From assembly GCF_950295315.1 (NCBI RefSeq), contig NC_080176.1, positions 37,716,189 through 37,780,188 of the forward strand: a DNA stretch of 64,000 bases, read 5' to 3'. Positions 20,009-31,688 of this stretch are shown here, in pieces; position 1 is the stretch's first letter, and each line of letters begins with the position of its first letter. A program made the position numbers and the translations under genes. The DNA comes from Erinaceus europaeus (Eukaryota; Chordata; Mammalia; Eulipotyphla; Erinaceidae). The notes under the pieces are model-generated. The model saw only the letters and a program-made list of their open reading frames with translations, had not been told where the DNA came from and made no database searches.

Positions 20009-22419
20009 AGTCAACATCTTTTCATGATCAGTTGTTATCTCTACAAGTTTGTATGTTGGATGACCCATAGAGGTTGTGAAGATTACATAAAATAGTTCAT
20101 AGGAAATTCAGAACAATGCCAACTGAGTGTGGACTGTGCAATAAACATTAGTTCTTCTCACTATTAGTAATGCATGGAAGCATTTCAAGTACAACAAAAA
20201 GAAAGAAAGACTTTAAAGGTTAGGCTACTTTGTCTTCTTGCCTAGGCAGCCTTAGTACAGGGAAATTACTTAGCTGCAAGGCTTATGAGTTTTGACCCTA
20301 AAGATGACAGAGTCAGCGAAAGGACACCTACCCCTAGAGGAGGATGGTTGTAATCCCCACTGGCAAGGGTTTCCTTGCTTACTGGCTGCCCTATCCAATC
20401 ACCAAAGAGGACAAGAGCTCTTGGCAGTGGCAACATGAGCCCTATCACTTGAGGTGTATGTAACACAAACTATTCCCTTTCTACTTCCTCTGTCTCCCTC
20501 CTGTCTATAGTTTCACTTTATTGGACTAAATATCTCAGCAAGATTCATTTTAAAAGATTTGTTCATTTAAGAGATAAACAACTCTCTTTTAAGTTTGTTC
20601 CTAAATTTTTTAAATAAAAGAACTACCCAGACTATAAGATGTTCACCAAAGAAATATGAGCCATGAGGTGCCATGCATTTTAGTCTGTCTCTAATTATGG
20701 CAGATCAGATAGGAATCTCAATCCAGGGACTTGGTCTTTCAACTCCCCTGTAACACTGTGCACAGTGCCATTTCCCCATATAAACAGTCCTGGGAAAATG
20801 TACAACATAAGCAGAATGGGACAAAAATGTTTACTGGTTATCAGCTCCTTGCCACCATTGGTTAGAATTTACAAAAGCTAGCAAGTCAGTGAAACAGCAT
20901 GGTATAAATTGGAGACAAAGGCACAAAGAGGGGTTTTATTATTAACTCAGTGGCTAGTTTATGTGAAAAGCCTATAAAATTACAACAGCTTCTTAACTAT
21001 AATTTTGTAATCTAGAATAATTTAAATTACCTCCCTAGTTCTTTTAGTAACTCAGAATGTAAGCAATTTTAAGGAAACAGAAAGAAACACAGCTGGGCTA
21101 AGTAACAGAAGTGAAGCAGAAGACAGAGTGAAAGGATCCAAAAAGAACAGATGCACATCACCCAAAATGCTTTAACACCACTACAGACCTCTCAGGACAG
21201 TGAACTGCATTATTGTAAAATACGGCAATGGTTTGCCTCTGTCAGCTTGTAATTATCTGAAAAATAATCTTACAAGTATTTTAATCACTAAAAGCTATGG
21301 CTTCCTACATATATAATGAAAAAACCTCAATGAAGACAAATTATATTTCAATCCCTCAGGGAAATTCATGACGATACAGTTCTCCGTTCTGCTACAGTGG
21401 ATTTTGGTTTTGCATTTTCTAGATATGGTACAAGACTAATTAATACTGTCTATATCCCAATAATCAGAAAAACAACAACGTACATTATGAAGGTCAGGTT
21501 TCAGGAAGAAACATTAGCTCCAATGCTTTTATCACTGAAAGCCTCAGTCTACTGGAAAAATTAAATATTTATGTCAGGCAACTCTACCTTGTGACCCAGC
21601 TAAAAGCTGAATGTTTAAATTTATCCATGCAAATTAATAGAAATGATGAAACTGAAGAAACTCTTAATTACAATTGCTTATCAGCTGACAAACTGAGAAG
21701 AAGAAAAAAAGAAGGCTGTTTCATCAAGTAAGCATTATAGAAACAACCAAAGTTAAGGCCAAGTTTGATTTCACCTGAAGTAGAAAATATTTTGCATATT
21801 TAAAGTATAGCATCAAAAGTGCATGTAGTTAAGACATGATTAAGAGAGAAAATCAACTACAGTCTTAGGCTATGCTTGTGTCTGCTTATCTGCTAGCCAC
21901 ACACTGAGTGGATATTCCACTACTAACCTGATGGCCAAGGGCACACAGGAGTTCTGGGCCTGGCTCTTGAATATACCTTTTATAGGACCAAGCTGACATT
22001 TAATCCTTTCCCCACAGCTTCTCCTCCACAGCTACTAAGAATGTAAAAATTCAAGCTTACATTTAAGGACTTCAGTGGGTCAAAGGCCTCTTGAGGCTAA
22101 TCTTATCATTATCCACCTGATGGGTATCATTTATCAGCTTATCACTACATGAGATTCCTGCCACTTGATTACCACTGACTATGTCCAAAGAGGTCACATT
22201 AAGACCTTACAAGATAAATTTCCTATGACAATTCTTTATAGACAGTTTGAAAACAAAAAGAAAAAACAAACAAAAAACCACCTACTGCCCTTTGCTTTTG
22301 AACCACTTTCCCCCAGTTCTTACAACAACACAGAGAAGTATGGGAGGGGTATAGGGCTCCATGACTTTCCAGTGTCATAAAGGAAAGATGTATCACTAGC
22401 CTGAAAGCAGAAGTGCACT

Positions 22420-22895
22420 AGAGTTTGCAGTGAGTACCCCCCTAGCATTTCCTCTCCACTATTCCAAGCTTTAGGTCCATGATTGCTCAACAATTTGTTT
22501 GGCTTTGTATGTTAACTCTCTTTTCAGTCACCAGGTTCCAGATGTCATCAGGATGCTGGCCAGGCTTCCCTACACTGAAGACCCCACCAATGTGTCCTGG
22601 AGCTCCGCTTCCCCAGAGACCCACCCTACTAGGGAAAGAGAGAGGCAGACTGGGAGTATGGACCGACCAGTCAACGCCCATGTTCAGCAGGGAAGCAATT
22701 ACAGAAGCCAGACCTTCCACCTTCTGCAACCCACAATGACCCTGAGTCCATGCTCCCAGAGGGATAGAGAATGGGAAAGCTATCAGGGGAGGGGGTGGGA
22801 AATGGAGATTGGGTGGTGGGAATTGTGTGGAATTGTACCCCTCCTACCCTATGGTTTTGTGAATTAATCCTTTCTTAAATAAAAAAAATTAAAAA
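22420..22895 (+). mobile_element. family X retroposon, long copy
   Basis: Landmarks: CAACAATTTGTTTGGCTTTG, GTTAACTCTCTTTTCAG, CACCAATGTGTCCTGGAGC, AGGGAAAGAGAGAGGCAGAC, GGAAGCAATTACAGAAGCCA, GGGAATTGTGTGGAATTGTA, CCTACCCTATGGTTTTGTG, then TTAAATAAA and an A-rich tail. The family is shared with 36320, 42372, 45021, 48300, 54622, 60465 and 62718. A 122-codon frame (22499-22867) is open, but so are other frames. Confidence 0.85.
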
Positions 22896-24003
22896 AAAGA
22901 AATTAGTTTTTCAGCCATTTATTTCCATGTTGGGAGATTCTGACTCTGATTAAGGTGGCAGAGGTGCTAAATGTTATTTACCTAATTTGTGATTTCTGTC
23001 CTCTCTCATGTCAGTATTTATAATATATCAGCTTTGGCAAAGTCCCAAATATTACTGATATCTTTTTATCTATCTCAGAGTTGTAATTCAAGAATGAGAC
23101 AATTGCTCACAATGATATCTGATAACATGCTTGTCTACGTCTAAAAATATCATCAGAGTCTTGACAGTTGTCAGGCTGCCTCTGCTTGATGGTTCTGTGG
23201 AAGGAATCATGCAGCTAATGAATGAGCTAGATGAGTGGTTTTGAAGGAAAGAATTTAATATCCACAGCAAGATCAAAGCATTTAATAAAAATACATTGAC
23301 AAAGATGTGTTTCAGTAAACCATACTCTAGTTGTCTCAACTTCACCTGAATATTACAGGGAATAAATGAGTGAGAGGAAAGAATTTCATGGATTGAGAGT
23401 TAAAAGCAATGATGAAGCTTCTTTGGTTCAGTGCTCCAAAGGAACTGAAGCAATTCTATCTCCAGTGTAAAGTAATAGGATATTTCCCCAATTTCTCCTT
23501 CATATCTCTCTCTCTCTCTGTAGCACTGAGGCTTGAACATATGTGAATTTTCTCTGCTTCTGTGGCAACTTCTTCACTTCAAACAGAGAGAGGGAGAGTC
23601 GCCAGGGCGCTAGAGCTTCTCCCAGAGGGACCACCGTGTGGCACTGAGTGGGACTCAAGCCATGTGATTTATTCAGGGTAGGTTTTCCCAAATGTTGTTT
23701 TCAAATAAAATTGAATGATGTCCAGACTGAGTTATCACCTTATGGACTGCACAAAAATTATTTTTGATACTGTTATTTGATTTTTTTTTTGGCATATAGT
23801 TAGGAACAGATAAAAGAAATATTGCTAGATATTTAAAAAAAAGAACAGAATTCCTACTCCCATCTGTCAATTAGTATAAATGGGATCTCTTGATTTTTAA
23901 ACATATTTAAAAAAATAGTTGTTGCTGAAATTCCTATCTCACTATAGCAACAAATGCTACTCATTTACAGGTGTCTATACATATCTGAAAAAAAAAAAGT
24001 CCA

Positions 24004-24180
24004 TTTCATGCAGTCCAGAAGGTGGTGCAGTGGATACACCTTTGGACTCTTTAGGTCACTAGTTTAGTCTCTGGTAGTGCATGTATCAGAGTGTTGCTCT
24101 GGCCTCCTCCTCCTCCTCCTTCACCTCCTCCTTTTTCCCTCTTTTCCTTCCTCCTCCTCTTCTATCTCATTAATAAATAC
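24004..24180 (+). mobile_element. short tRNA-type SINE with (CTC)n
   Basis: Box-A-like AAGGTGGTGCAGTGGATAC, GTCACTAGTTTAGTCTCTGG, TATCAGAGTGTTGCTCTGG, an expanded CTC-rich segment, ATTAATAAATACA tail. Confidence 0.75.
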
Positions 24181-24317
24181 ATTTAAAAATCTATTTCATA
24201 AATAACACTTTACCTCTTATGCCAATATTTTTATAACCTGTATAACAGAATGACGGAATTTCAATCTTTATGGTATTTTATTCCACTAGAAACCTTTCAT
24301 TATAAAAAAAAAAATCA

Positions 24318-24442
24318 GGGCCAGGGATACAGGTCAGCAGTAGAGCAGATGTCCTGTAAGACTGAAGCCCTGGGTTCCATCCCCACCACCACATGAGATG
24401 ACAGAGCAGTGGTTTGGTCTCTCGCCCATAAAAAATAATTTT
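24318..24442 (+). mobile_element. short tRNA-type SINE
   Basis: GGGCCAGGGATACAGGTCAG head, CCTGGGTTCCATCCCC box B, GTGGTTTGGTCTCTCGCCC, A-rich tail. Confidence 0.7.
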
Positions 24443-25267
24443 AAGTCAGCTTAAGCCTTAGACCCATTACAATGGAATAAGTTTCTGTGCTGCGCTTTTT
24501 CCTTTCCCCCCTTTTTTTGATCTGAAAAAAACTCATCTATGGAAAGAAAGAGGGAAAAGAGAAGAGAAGGGCCTCAAGACAGCTCTCTTGGATAGTGAGC
24601 CTACTTTGTTACATGACCAGGTTTAAGTCTAACCTCCACTATACTGAAGAAAGTTCTAATGGTGTAGTCAGTCTCTCTCTCTCTCTCTTTCTCTCTCGTT
24701 CTCTCACTCTGTCATTCAACCTGAAAAAGTTGGTGATGACAGAAAGAAAAAAGGAAGTCAATGTTCATGTCAATATTCATCTTTAATAGTAATCTAACAT
24801 TAATATTAAATATTAACATTAATGATATTGGTATTTGCTCTATGCACATATGCTACTCAATTTTTTTTAAGTCTGGTACCTCACTTTTCTCTCTCTGAGG
24901 TTGGTTCTGGTCTTTAAGTATGAACACTCATGACCTAACTTGTGGGTGAGTCTTGCTGAGAAATTCTGAAGACATAAGAGAAATAAGAAGGAAGGAAACA
25001 AGACTGTGGAATTATGGGATTATTGAATTTCAATAAAAGGAGTATGAAAACAAGGAACAAAGGCTTCAAACTATACACCAGTATCGGCATTACATTCTGA
25101 ACTGAGTTTGTAAAGTAAATACTTCAGTATCAGAGTTCAGATTGAATTCCAGTTATATAAAGTGTTTATTTCATGTAGTATACCCCAATATTTTGGTAGC
25201 ATAATCCCGTGCAAAACAGATTGGGAGAAAAAAAAAGAAAGGAGTTATTATTAGTTTTAAGAAGCTG

Positions 25268-25386
25268 AGTTTTATTTAATTTCATTTTATTTTCACGAGG
25301 GTAGTGCAGGGGAATGAACCTGGGACCTCAGAGCCTCAGGCAAGAAAATCTTTTTAGATATCCACTATGCTATTATCTCTCCTAGA
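25268..25386 (-). mobile_element. degraded short SINE, minus
   Basis: TTTTATTTAATTTCATTTTA tail side, GGAATGAACCTGGGACCTC box-B complement, ending CTATTATCTCTCCTAG. Confidence 0.6.
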
Positions 25387-25597
25387 TGATACTAACTTTT
25401 AAACATATAAGTTTCTATATTTTTTTTTAGAGGAAGGCAAAATAAAATGTGTTTGTATATGCATGTGTATGTATATATTTATGTGTGCAGAGAAAGCCTG
25501 ACAGTATCAGATGCCATAGGACATTACATTCTGGGATGACAAATACTGAAGAAAATCCCAGGACTGCCCTTACTCACTCAAACAAAAGTCTACCTGG

Positions 25598-25619
25598 CAG
25601 GCAGGCAGGCAGGCAGGCG
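25598..25619. repeat. (GGCA)n microsatellite
   Basis: Five GGCA units. Confidence 0.9.
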
Positions 25620-25689
25620 TTTGTCATGAATTGCTAAGAGCTATGTATTTTAGATAATGACACTATAGCTTAAAAACATATCATGTAAC

Positions 25690-25940
25690 AAGTGAATCGA
25701 GCAGTTTCATCGACTGCTATATGTGTTTCTTGTAGGCAGATAACATCTGCCTGATGCTGAATCGCCAATTGACCAATAAGAACGCGTTTGGCAAAGGACA
25801 GCCCCTCAACATTAAGTTGGAGGACTCGAAGAGCAGGACCAACAGCTTGAAAGCTGGCAGGAGCTGCTTGTTGCTGGCTTTGAAAGTGACTGGGATCCAT
25901 GTGGATTCAGTCGGCTAGGAAGGATCGTCAGTTTCCCCAA
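25690..25940 (-). pseudogene. inverted endonuclease N-terminus of the Vingi protein
   Basis: 76-codon open frame (25900 down to 25670), of which the last six or so residues are flanking DNA. After a Gln/Ala-rich N-terminus it has QLNVEGL...L..L....ADVICLQETHI, the Asn and Glu metal-site motifs of the exonuclease-endonuclease-phosphatase fold. Only about the first quarter of the domain is present. Confidence 0.85.
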
Positions 25941-25975
25941 TGAATGGGTACTCACGAGATGCACCACGGGAAGGT

Positions 25976-27253
25976 CGATCCAATGCATCCTATGACACAG
26001 TCTGGCACCGTGGTCTCCTGGTCAAGATCTCAAGATGCCTGCCTCCATGGGTGGCCAACACTATATCGTTTCTTCTCCAAAATAGAAGATTCCGGGTACA
26101 TCTGGGTGACAAGTCTAGCAGATGGAGACTTGTCTCAAGTGGCCTCCCCCAGGGCTCTGTTCTGGCTCCTACGCTATTTAATATTTACATCAATGACCTC
26201 CCAGAAACTTCTTCAAGGAAGTTCATCTAAGCCGATGACATCTGCTGTGCAACTCAGGCATCCAAGTTCGACATCCTCGAGGAAACACTCATGAAAGACA
26301 TGTCTCTGATATCTGATTACTGTAAAAAATGGCGACTAATTCCTAGCACTGGAAAAACGGTATCATCTGTTTTCCATCTACACCATGCCTCGGCCTCGCG
26401 TGAGCTTAATGTGCAGCTTGGCGATACGAGAATCTGGCATGAAGCCCAGCCAGTCTATCTTGGCGTTACTCTCGATCGCACTCTGTCATTTAACAAACAT
26501 CTCATAAAAACTGCAGCAAAGGTGGGCGCAAGGAATAACATCATTGCAAGACTGGCCAGCTCCTCATGGGGCGTGAGCGCTTCCACACTACGATCATCAT
26601 CTCTGGCATTATGCTATTCCACTGCAGAATACTGTGCCCCAGTATGGTTCCGTAGCCCCCATGTCCACTTGGTCGATTCCAAATTATATTCCTCCATGAG
26701 GATAATTTCTGGAACCATCCGTTCCACCCCGGTTCCATGGCTGCCAGTTCTTAGCAACATCGCCCCACCAGATATTCGTCGGGATGCGGCATCATCTAAG
26801 TTCATTTCCCACGTCTACATTCAACCGGACCTGCCAATATACGCGGATATCTTCGCCCACCCTGTCCAACGCTTGACGTCTCGTCACCCAATCTGGTCCC
26901 CTACGCCTACACTGAACTTCTCTGTTCCAGTCTCTTGGAAACAGAGCTGGCAGTCAGCTGAGGTAAAGAACAAACACCTCATCACAGACCCCTGCAAGCG
27001 TCAACCCGGCTTTGACCTAGCACGTTATGATTGGGCTCTCCTCAATCGCTATCGAACAGACCATGGCCGGTGCGCCGCTATGTTCCACCGCTGGGGAGCC
27101 AGAGATGACCCGAACTGCCCCTGCGGCTACAGACAGACTATGACCCACATAGTCAACGACTGCCACCTCTCCAGATTCAAAGGAGGTCTTGAAACTTTAC
27201 ATCAGGCTCAACCTGATGCTGTTGACTGGCTACGGAAGAAGGGCAAACGCTAG
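25976..27253 (+). pseudogene. Vingi reverse transcriptase C-terminal half with one in-frame stop
   Basis: One frame from motif A to the C-terminus, broken only by TAA at 26228-26230. It carries the RT palm (YDTVW, GLPQGS, ADD), the thumb region (KHLIKTAAKVGARNNIIARL, STAEYCAPVW) and the distal Cys-His motif. The 320-codon piece after 26291 is the longest open frame in the window. Base composition is richer in C and G than the flanks, as expected for a recent arrival. Confidence 0.93.
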
Positions 27254-27652
27254 AAGAAGAAGAAGATGGAAATGTGTAATTAACATTTTATTTAAGGAAA
27301 TTAGGTCTTTTGGGATAAAAGGATGAAACTTGAGATGATTACACTTATCAACATAAGCAAAAAGTAAAAGTCAACTACTGATGGTTTCACTCATATGTGG
27401 AATATAGAGAATTGAGACACATGAACTTGCAAAAAAAAGAAAGAAAGAAATGGCCAAACACTGTCTTTAAAGCTTTATGATAACTGTGGTACAGAATTTT
27501 GATGGTGTTGTATGGTGTGTAATCTTATAATCTTTCAAACCATTATTAAACTACTCATATAAAAGATGATATATATATATATGTATATGTATATACATTT
27601 GGATTTTCCTGGTGAATCATAGTAAAATCCAAATTGGATTAGAACCCCAGGG

Positions 27653-27910
27653 GGAGTTGGGCAGTAGCGCAGCAGGTTAAGCGCATATGGTGTGAAGCAC
27701 AAGGACTGGCAGAAAGATCCCAGTTCGAGCCCCCGGCTCCCTACCTGCAGGGGAGGTTGCTTCACAGGCGGTGAAGCAGGTCTGCAGGTGTCTGTCTTTC
27801 TCTTCCCCTCTGTCTTCCCTTCCTCTCTCCATTTCTCTCTGCCCTATCTAACAACAACAATAATTACTACAACAATAAGGGCAACAAAAGGGAAAATAAA
27901 TATTTAAAAA
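27653..27910 (+). mobile_element. hedgehog ERI SINE, short form
   Basis: GGAGTTGGGCAGTAGCGCAG head, CAGTTCGAGCCCCCGGC box B, CTACCTGCAGGGGAGG core, CAACAATAAGGGCAACAAAA tail region. No clear target duplication. Confidence 0.93.
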
Positions 27911-29425
27911 GCCCAATATTTTATTCTTAGGTATGACTAACTGCTGATAAGATATTGACACTATTCTGTATCAGAACTAATATTAGACATTTTACATAAA
28001 TTTTATTTAACTCTTAATATACTTTTAAAATATCAATTATTCTAATCTTCCACAGAAGGATGCATTAGTCATGGAATTTGCCTAAGGACTTTTAAATAGG
28101 AAGTGGTAGTATTAGAATAAATTCCATGTTTGCCACATAGCTTAGTCAAGTGACTCTCTAAGCAGTCAAGTTAGAAAATATTGTTTAAAATAAATGTTCC
28201 TGGGATAAGATACTTGAAAATTACATTCAATAAGTCACAGTACACATTACTCTATGCAGAGAAATAAGGACACTATAAACATATTATAGTGAGAATATCA
28301 CTGGTTGGGAATATTTTAAGAAATAAATGAAAATGTTTATAAAGTGACTATGCTTCATTCTGAACACAGGGAAAGTTCTTGGTTTCCTTCTAGGTGCAAA
28401 CTAAATCAAAAAGTTTTGAGACCACCTGGGACTGCAACAAGACAGGACTAGAACTACTTTGGGAACCCACCAAATGAATGCAAATATGTGTGGCTCATGG
28501 ACAGTGAGGAGCCTAAGAAGAGACTCCTGAGTCTAAAGCCCGTATCTACTCCAGAGCAGTTGGTAACAGTCTGACAGTTTGTCAGTTGAGGAGCAACCTT
28601 CAGTCTGTTTTATCAAGAAAAAGATTGCTGAGGGGACAAGAGGACTTGCCTAAGGCTCACCAAATGCAACTGTGAGTCTCCATTGCTACTACCTCTCAGA
28701 GGCTGGAGCAGCAGCCAGAAGGCCCCGTACTTACATAGGGGGTAGAGAACTGGCCAGGAAGCTCAGGAGATCTGCACCCCCAGTGGTCTAGAGGTGGGGC
28801 TATATAGTGAGAGCCTTTCCACATTGTTTTCCTGATGAATTGGGAAAAACAGTGAATAACTGACACAAAATCCACAGAGTATAAACGGGACTTGTTTAGA
28901 AACTCACAGGGTCAAGTAGTACTTCCAGCTTGGATCTGGCAGCTGGATGAGCAGCTGAACTGAGCCCTGGGATTTGGATCCTCAGGGTGTGGGAGTCCCT
29001 GTGCATAACCACTGTGCTATCTCTCCCCACCCCAATTTGTCTTTTGATCAGGAATGAGTGATTAAGCTAAAAAGCCTGCTTATAGTTAAAAAGCCCTCAG
29101 GCTCCCATATCCTACAGGGAAGAAAAAGAACAAAAGAGGCTTTAACAGCCACTGTGCTTCAGCTCAGGGATTCAGATAGCATTGAAACAACTTAATTTCC
29201 ACAACTGTGAATTATTTAAGTACTTTACTTAGACACAAGTCAATCCAGGCAAGAGTGATCAGTGGACTGAAAAGTGCTGAGAGAGACCTCATAACACACC
29301 CTATACAATGGTTAAACCAAGAAGAAACACAGGAGAAATGAACCAGGACAAAAGCCCAGCTAAAAGCCCCTCAAAGGCAAAAGCACAGAAGAATGTTAAT
29401 ATTATAAAATCACCAGTTGACTTAC

Positions 29426-29501
29426 CATTCCAATACATTTTCTGAGGATGCTCCAGATACTGAAGTCATTTCTGGAAAACATAGGGGAGGGCAAGCTTGT
29501 T
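29426..29501 (-). CDS. OSBPL1A: OSBPL1A exon: ORD lid and start of domain
   Basis: 76 nt, ORP1S residues 21-46, reading TSLPSPMFSRND, then FSIWSILRKCIGM. The acceptor is a strong pyrimidine tract ending TTTTCAG and the donor is ATG/gtaagt. The first base completes the Arg codon of the previous exon and the exon ends in phase 0. The FSIWSILRKCIG segment is the conserved lid and first helix of the ORD that closes over the lipid-binding tunnel. It is isolated between two very long introns (12.5 kb downstream, 28.5 kb upstream in the gene). Confidence 0.95.
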
Positions 29502-29634
29502 CTGAAAAGAAAAAAAAAAGCAAAAGAACATTTTTAATGCCATTGACATTGGGAGGGAAAAGGTAATGTCATTGATTTGAGAGACATAGCTGCACATACG
29601 CAGATAAATGTTCAGATGTGCTTGTTGATTGTGA

Positions 29635-29757
29635 CGGTGGTACACACACACCTGGTACAGCACAGTTTACCATGTTCAAAGACACAGGTTCAAGCCTCCT
29701 CTCTCCACCTATGGAGGGGAAGTTTCACAAATGATGAAGCGTCTATAAAAAAAAAGG
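29635..29757 (+). mobile_element. degraded short SINE
   Basis: CGGTGGTACACACACACCTG head, ACACAGGTTCAAGCCTCC box B, GGAGGGGAAGTTTCACAAAT core, A run. Confidence 0.65.
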
Positions 29758-29837
29758 CTCCAGGAAAGGTGAAGTGATAATCCTGATCCAGGGGATTAAA
29801 TATAAATTACAAACAATTTAAAAATGTGTACGGTGTG

Positions 29838-29968
29838 GCTGGGGAGATGGCTTATGGGGTAGAAGGCAGAACATGCCTGTGTGAGGCCCTGGATTTGAAC
29901 CCTGGAACCACATATGCCAGTGTTTTCATTTCTCTCTCATTAAAGCCAACCATGAAAGCATTTATTTA
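29838..29968 (+). mobile_element. short SINE, GGCTGGGGAGATGG type
   Basis: Head TGGCTGGGGAGATGGC, GGATTTGAACCCTGG box B, CACATATGCCAG, CTCTCTCATTAAA end. Confidence 0.75.
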
Positions 29969-30084
29969 AGTGTGCAATGTAAAGGGCTGTAAGAACAAAG
30001 TAGGGTTAGTCAGGGCTGCATTGCTGTTCACTGACTAAGGTGGCATCTGAAAAGCTTTGCTGCAGATCAACAGAATCTAAATTA

Positions 30085-30420
30085 TTTATTTATTTATTTA
30101 TTTTGCCTCCAGGATTATTGCTGGAGCTCAGTGCCTGCATTACAAATCCACTGCTCCTGGATGCCCTTTGTTCCCCTTGTTGTTTATTGTTATCATTATC
30201 AGTGTTGTTATTATTATAGTTGTTGGATAGGACAAACAGAAATCAAAAGAGGAGGGGAAGACAGAGAGGGGGAGAAAAAGACAGACATCTGCAGACCTGC
30301 TTCACTGTGAAGCAACCCCCCTGCAGGTGGGGAACCTGAGGCTCGAACCGGGATCCTTAAGCTGGTCCTTGTACTTAGTGCCATGTGCGCTTAACCTGCT
30401 AACTGTGCTACCACCCAGTT
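30085..30420 (-). mobile_element. hedgehog ERI SINE, long form
   Basis: (ATTT)n tail, GCCTCCAGGATTATTGCTGG module, purine-rich centre, CTGCAGGTGGGGAACC core, GGCTCGAACCGGGATCC box B complement. Imperfect duplication AGAATCTAAAT / AGACCCTAAAT. Confidence 0.9.
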
Positions 30421-30464
30421 CCAGACCCTAAATCTTTGTTAGTGTTCTGATGCAAACTGTTCTT

Positions 30465-30670
30465 GTCCTGGGCTTGGGAGACAGCATAATGGTTCTGCAA
30501 AAAAGACTTTCCTGCCTGAGGTTCTAATGTCCCAGGTTCAATCTCCAGCACCACCATAAACCAGAGCTGTGCTGTACTCTGGTTGGACTGACTCACTCTC
30601 TATCAATCTATCTATCTTTCACCCCCTCTCTCCTCTCTCTGTCTCTCTCACTAAAATTATATATATATAA
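30465..30670 (+). mobile_element. short SINE with CT-rich and (TA)n end
   Basis: GGCTTGGGAGACAGCATAAT head, CAGGTTCAATCTCCAGC box B, ACCAGAGCTGTGCTG, then TCTATC/CTCTCT runs and ATATATATAA. Confidence 0.7.
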
Positions 30671-30894
30671 CATGTGTCCTAATCCTCCTCTGTTGATACC
30701 CAGCATTTAGGCCAACTGAGAAGCACACTGTCCAGGTTGTTTGGCTGACACCTGCATTCTTCTGATACTTTATAGATTACTGTGCTGTAGATACTTCATA
30801 TATGTCTAATGAAGTACTAGGACAGAGTCTGGTCTAAGGTGTTTGTCACCAGGATTTATCACAGCCAGGCAACTTTAGCATTCCTGATGATATT

Positions 30895-31095
30895 TCTTCT
30901 TTTCATTTTTCCTTATCATAGAGGGTGAGACAATGACAGAGAAAGAAACTGACAGAAGAACTGACACCTGCATCACTGCTCCACCACTCATGAAGATCCC
31001 CTCCTGCAAGTGGAGACCTTAGTCTTGAACACTGGTCTTCACATATGATTAAGTTTGTGCTCCACTGGGTAAGCACCACCACCTAATTCCACTGG
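30895..31095 (-). mobile_element. short tRNA-type SINE, minus
   Basis: AGGGTGAGACAATGACAGAG, GACACCTGCATCACTGC, a TCTTGAACACTGGTC box-B remnant, ending CCACCACCTAATTCC. Confidence 0.7.
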
Positions 31096-31499
31096 CCAAA
31101 GGTAGTCAAGAAATTAAATGGGGAAGTAGCTGCATCAAAAATATATATTAAAGTGAAATTAAAATTTAGAGCCTATATATTGCTATTAGTACTTTTCCAA
31201 AGACACTGACATAAAACTTAGCAGCTCTGAATGTATCTGGTAATCCTTTGCAAATTAACCTTTACAGAACAAACATTTTCAGAGACTTTGCAGGGGCACA
31301 GAAGTAGTCAGAAGTGTCTGTCATTGGCTTGGACAAGTCACACATCAGGGTTCAGGCATATCTGGGGCCAGGACTGACTGGCAGGAAATGAATTCCAGAC
31401 CAACTTTTAAAAACATTATTATAATAATAAATTATGGCAAATCATGCTGGTTTTCCACTGTCTTCTTAAATCCATGTAACTGAAATATGAAAATATATT

Positions 31500-31688
31500 G
31501 CCTTCTAGAGGATCCAGCTGGTGGCTCACTGGGTTGAGTATACACATTACAGTGTACAAGGACCAGGATTTAAGCCCCCAGCTCCAAACTGTAGGGGGAA
31601 GCTTCATGAGTGGTGAAACAGTGCAGCAGGTGTCTCTCTCCTTCCCTCTAAACTTCTGTTTTTATCCAAAATAATAAAATTTTTTTAA
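31500..31688 (+). mobile_element. short tRNA-type SINE
   Basis: CAGCTGGTGGCTCACTGGG head, CCAGGATTTAAGCCCCC box B, GGGGGAAGCTTCATGAGTGG core, CCAAAATAATAAAATTTTT tail. Confidence 0.75.

Larger units (their letters stand above)
25690..27266 (+). mobile_element. Vingi-type non-LTR retrotransposon, 5'-inverted copy
   Basis: Single-ORF LINE of the jockey/I-like superfamily. The left part (about 25690-25940) is inverted: on the minus strand it starts MDPSHFQSQQQ and reads LRVLQLNVEGLSF and DVICLQETHI, the first motifs of an AP-like endonuclease. The right part (about 25975-27266) is direct: YDTVWHRGLL (RT motif A), GLPQGSVLAPTLFNIY (RT motif B), FI-stop-ADD (catalytic box with its Tyr mutated to a stop), YLGVTLDRTLSF, and a C-terminal Cys-His motif CPCG...H...C, ending KKGKR then TAG and (AAG)n. 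The rest of the endonuclease and the RT fingers are missing between the two parts. No RNase H domain is seen. Vingi is the clade I know from hedgehog; other jockey-like names are possible. Confidence 0.93.
16932..29425 (-). other. OSBPL1A intron, 12.5 kb
   Basis: Contains a short SINE, the 2.1-kb LINE-1, a family X copy, further SINEs, (GGCA)n, the rearranged Vingi copy and an ERI SINE. 16932-17190, 17341-17884, 20009-22415 (2.4 kb), 22900-24000, 24450-25265, 25390-25590, 27270-27650 and 27915-28895 show no gene or repeat I recognise. A degraded reverse SINE may sit at 28960-29035. Confidence 0.75.

Noticed and set aside
20009..22415. Possible gene in the 2.4-kb repeat-free intron stretch
   Set aside because: No open frame longer than about 70 codons, no exon-like segment flanked by splice sites matching ORP1, no repeat landmarks.
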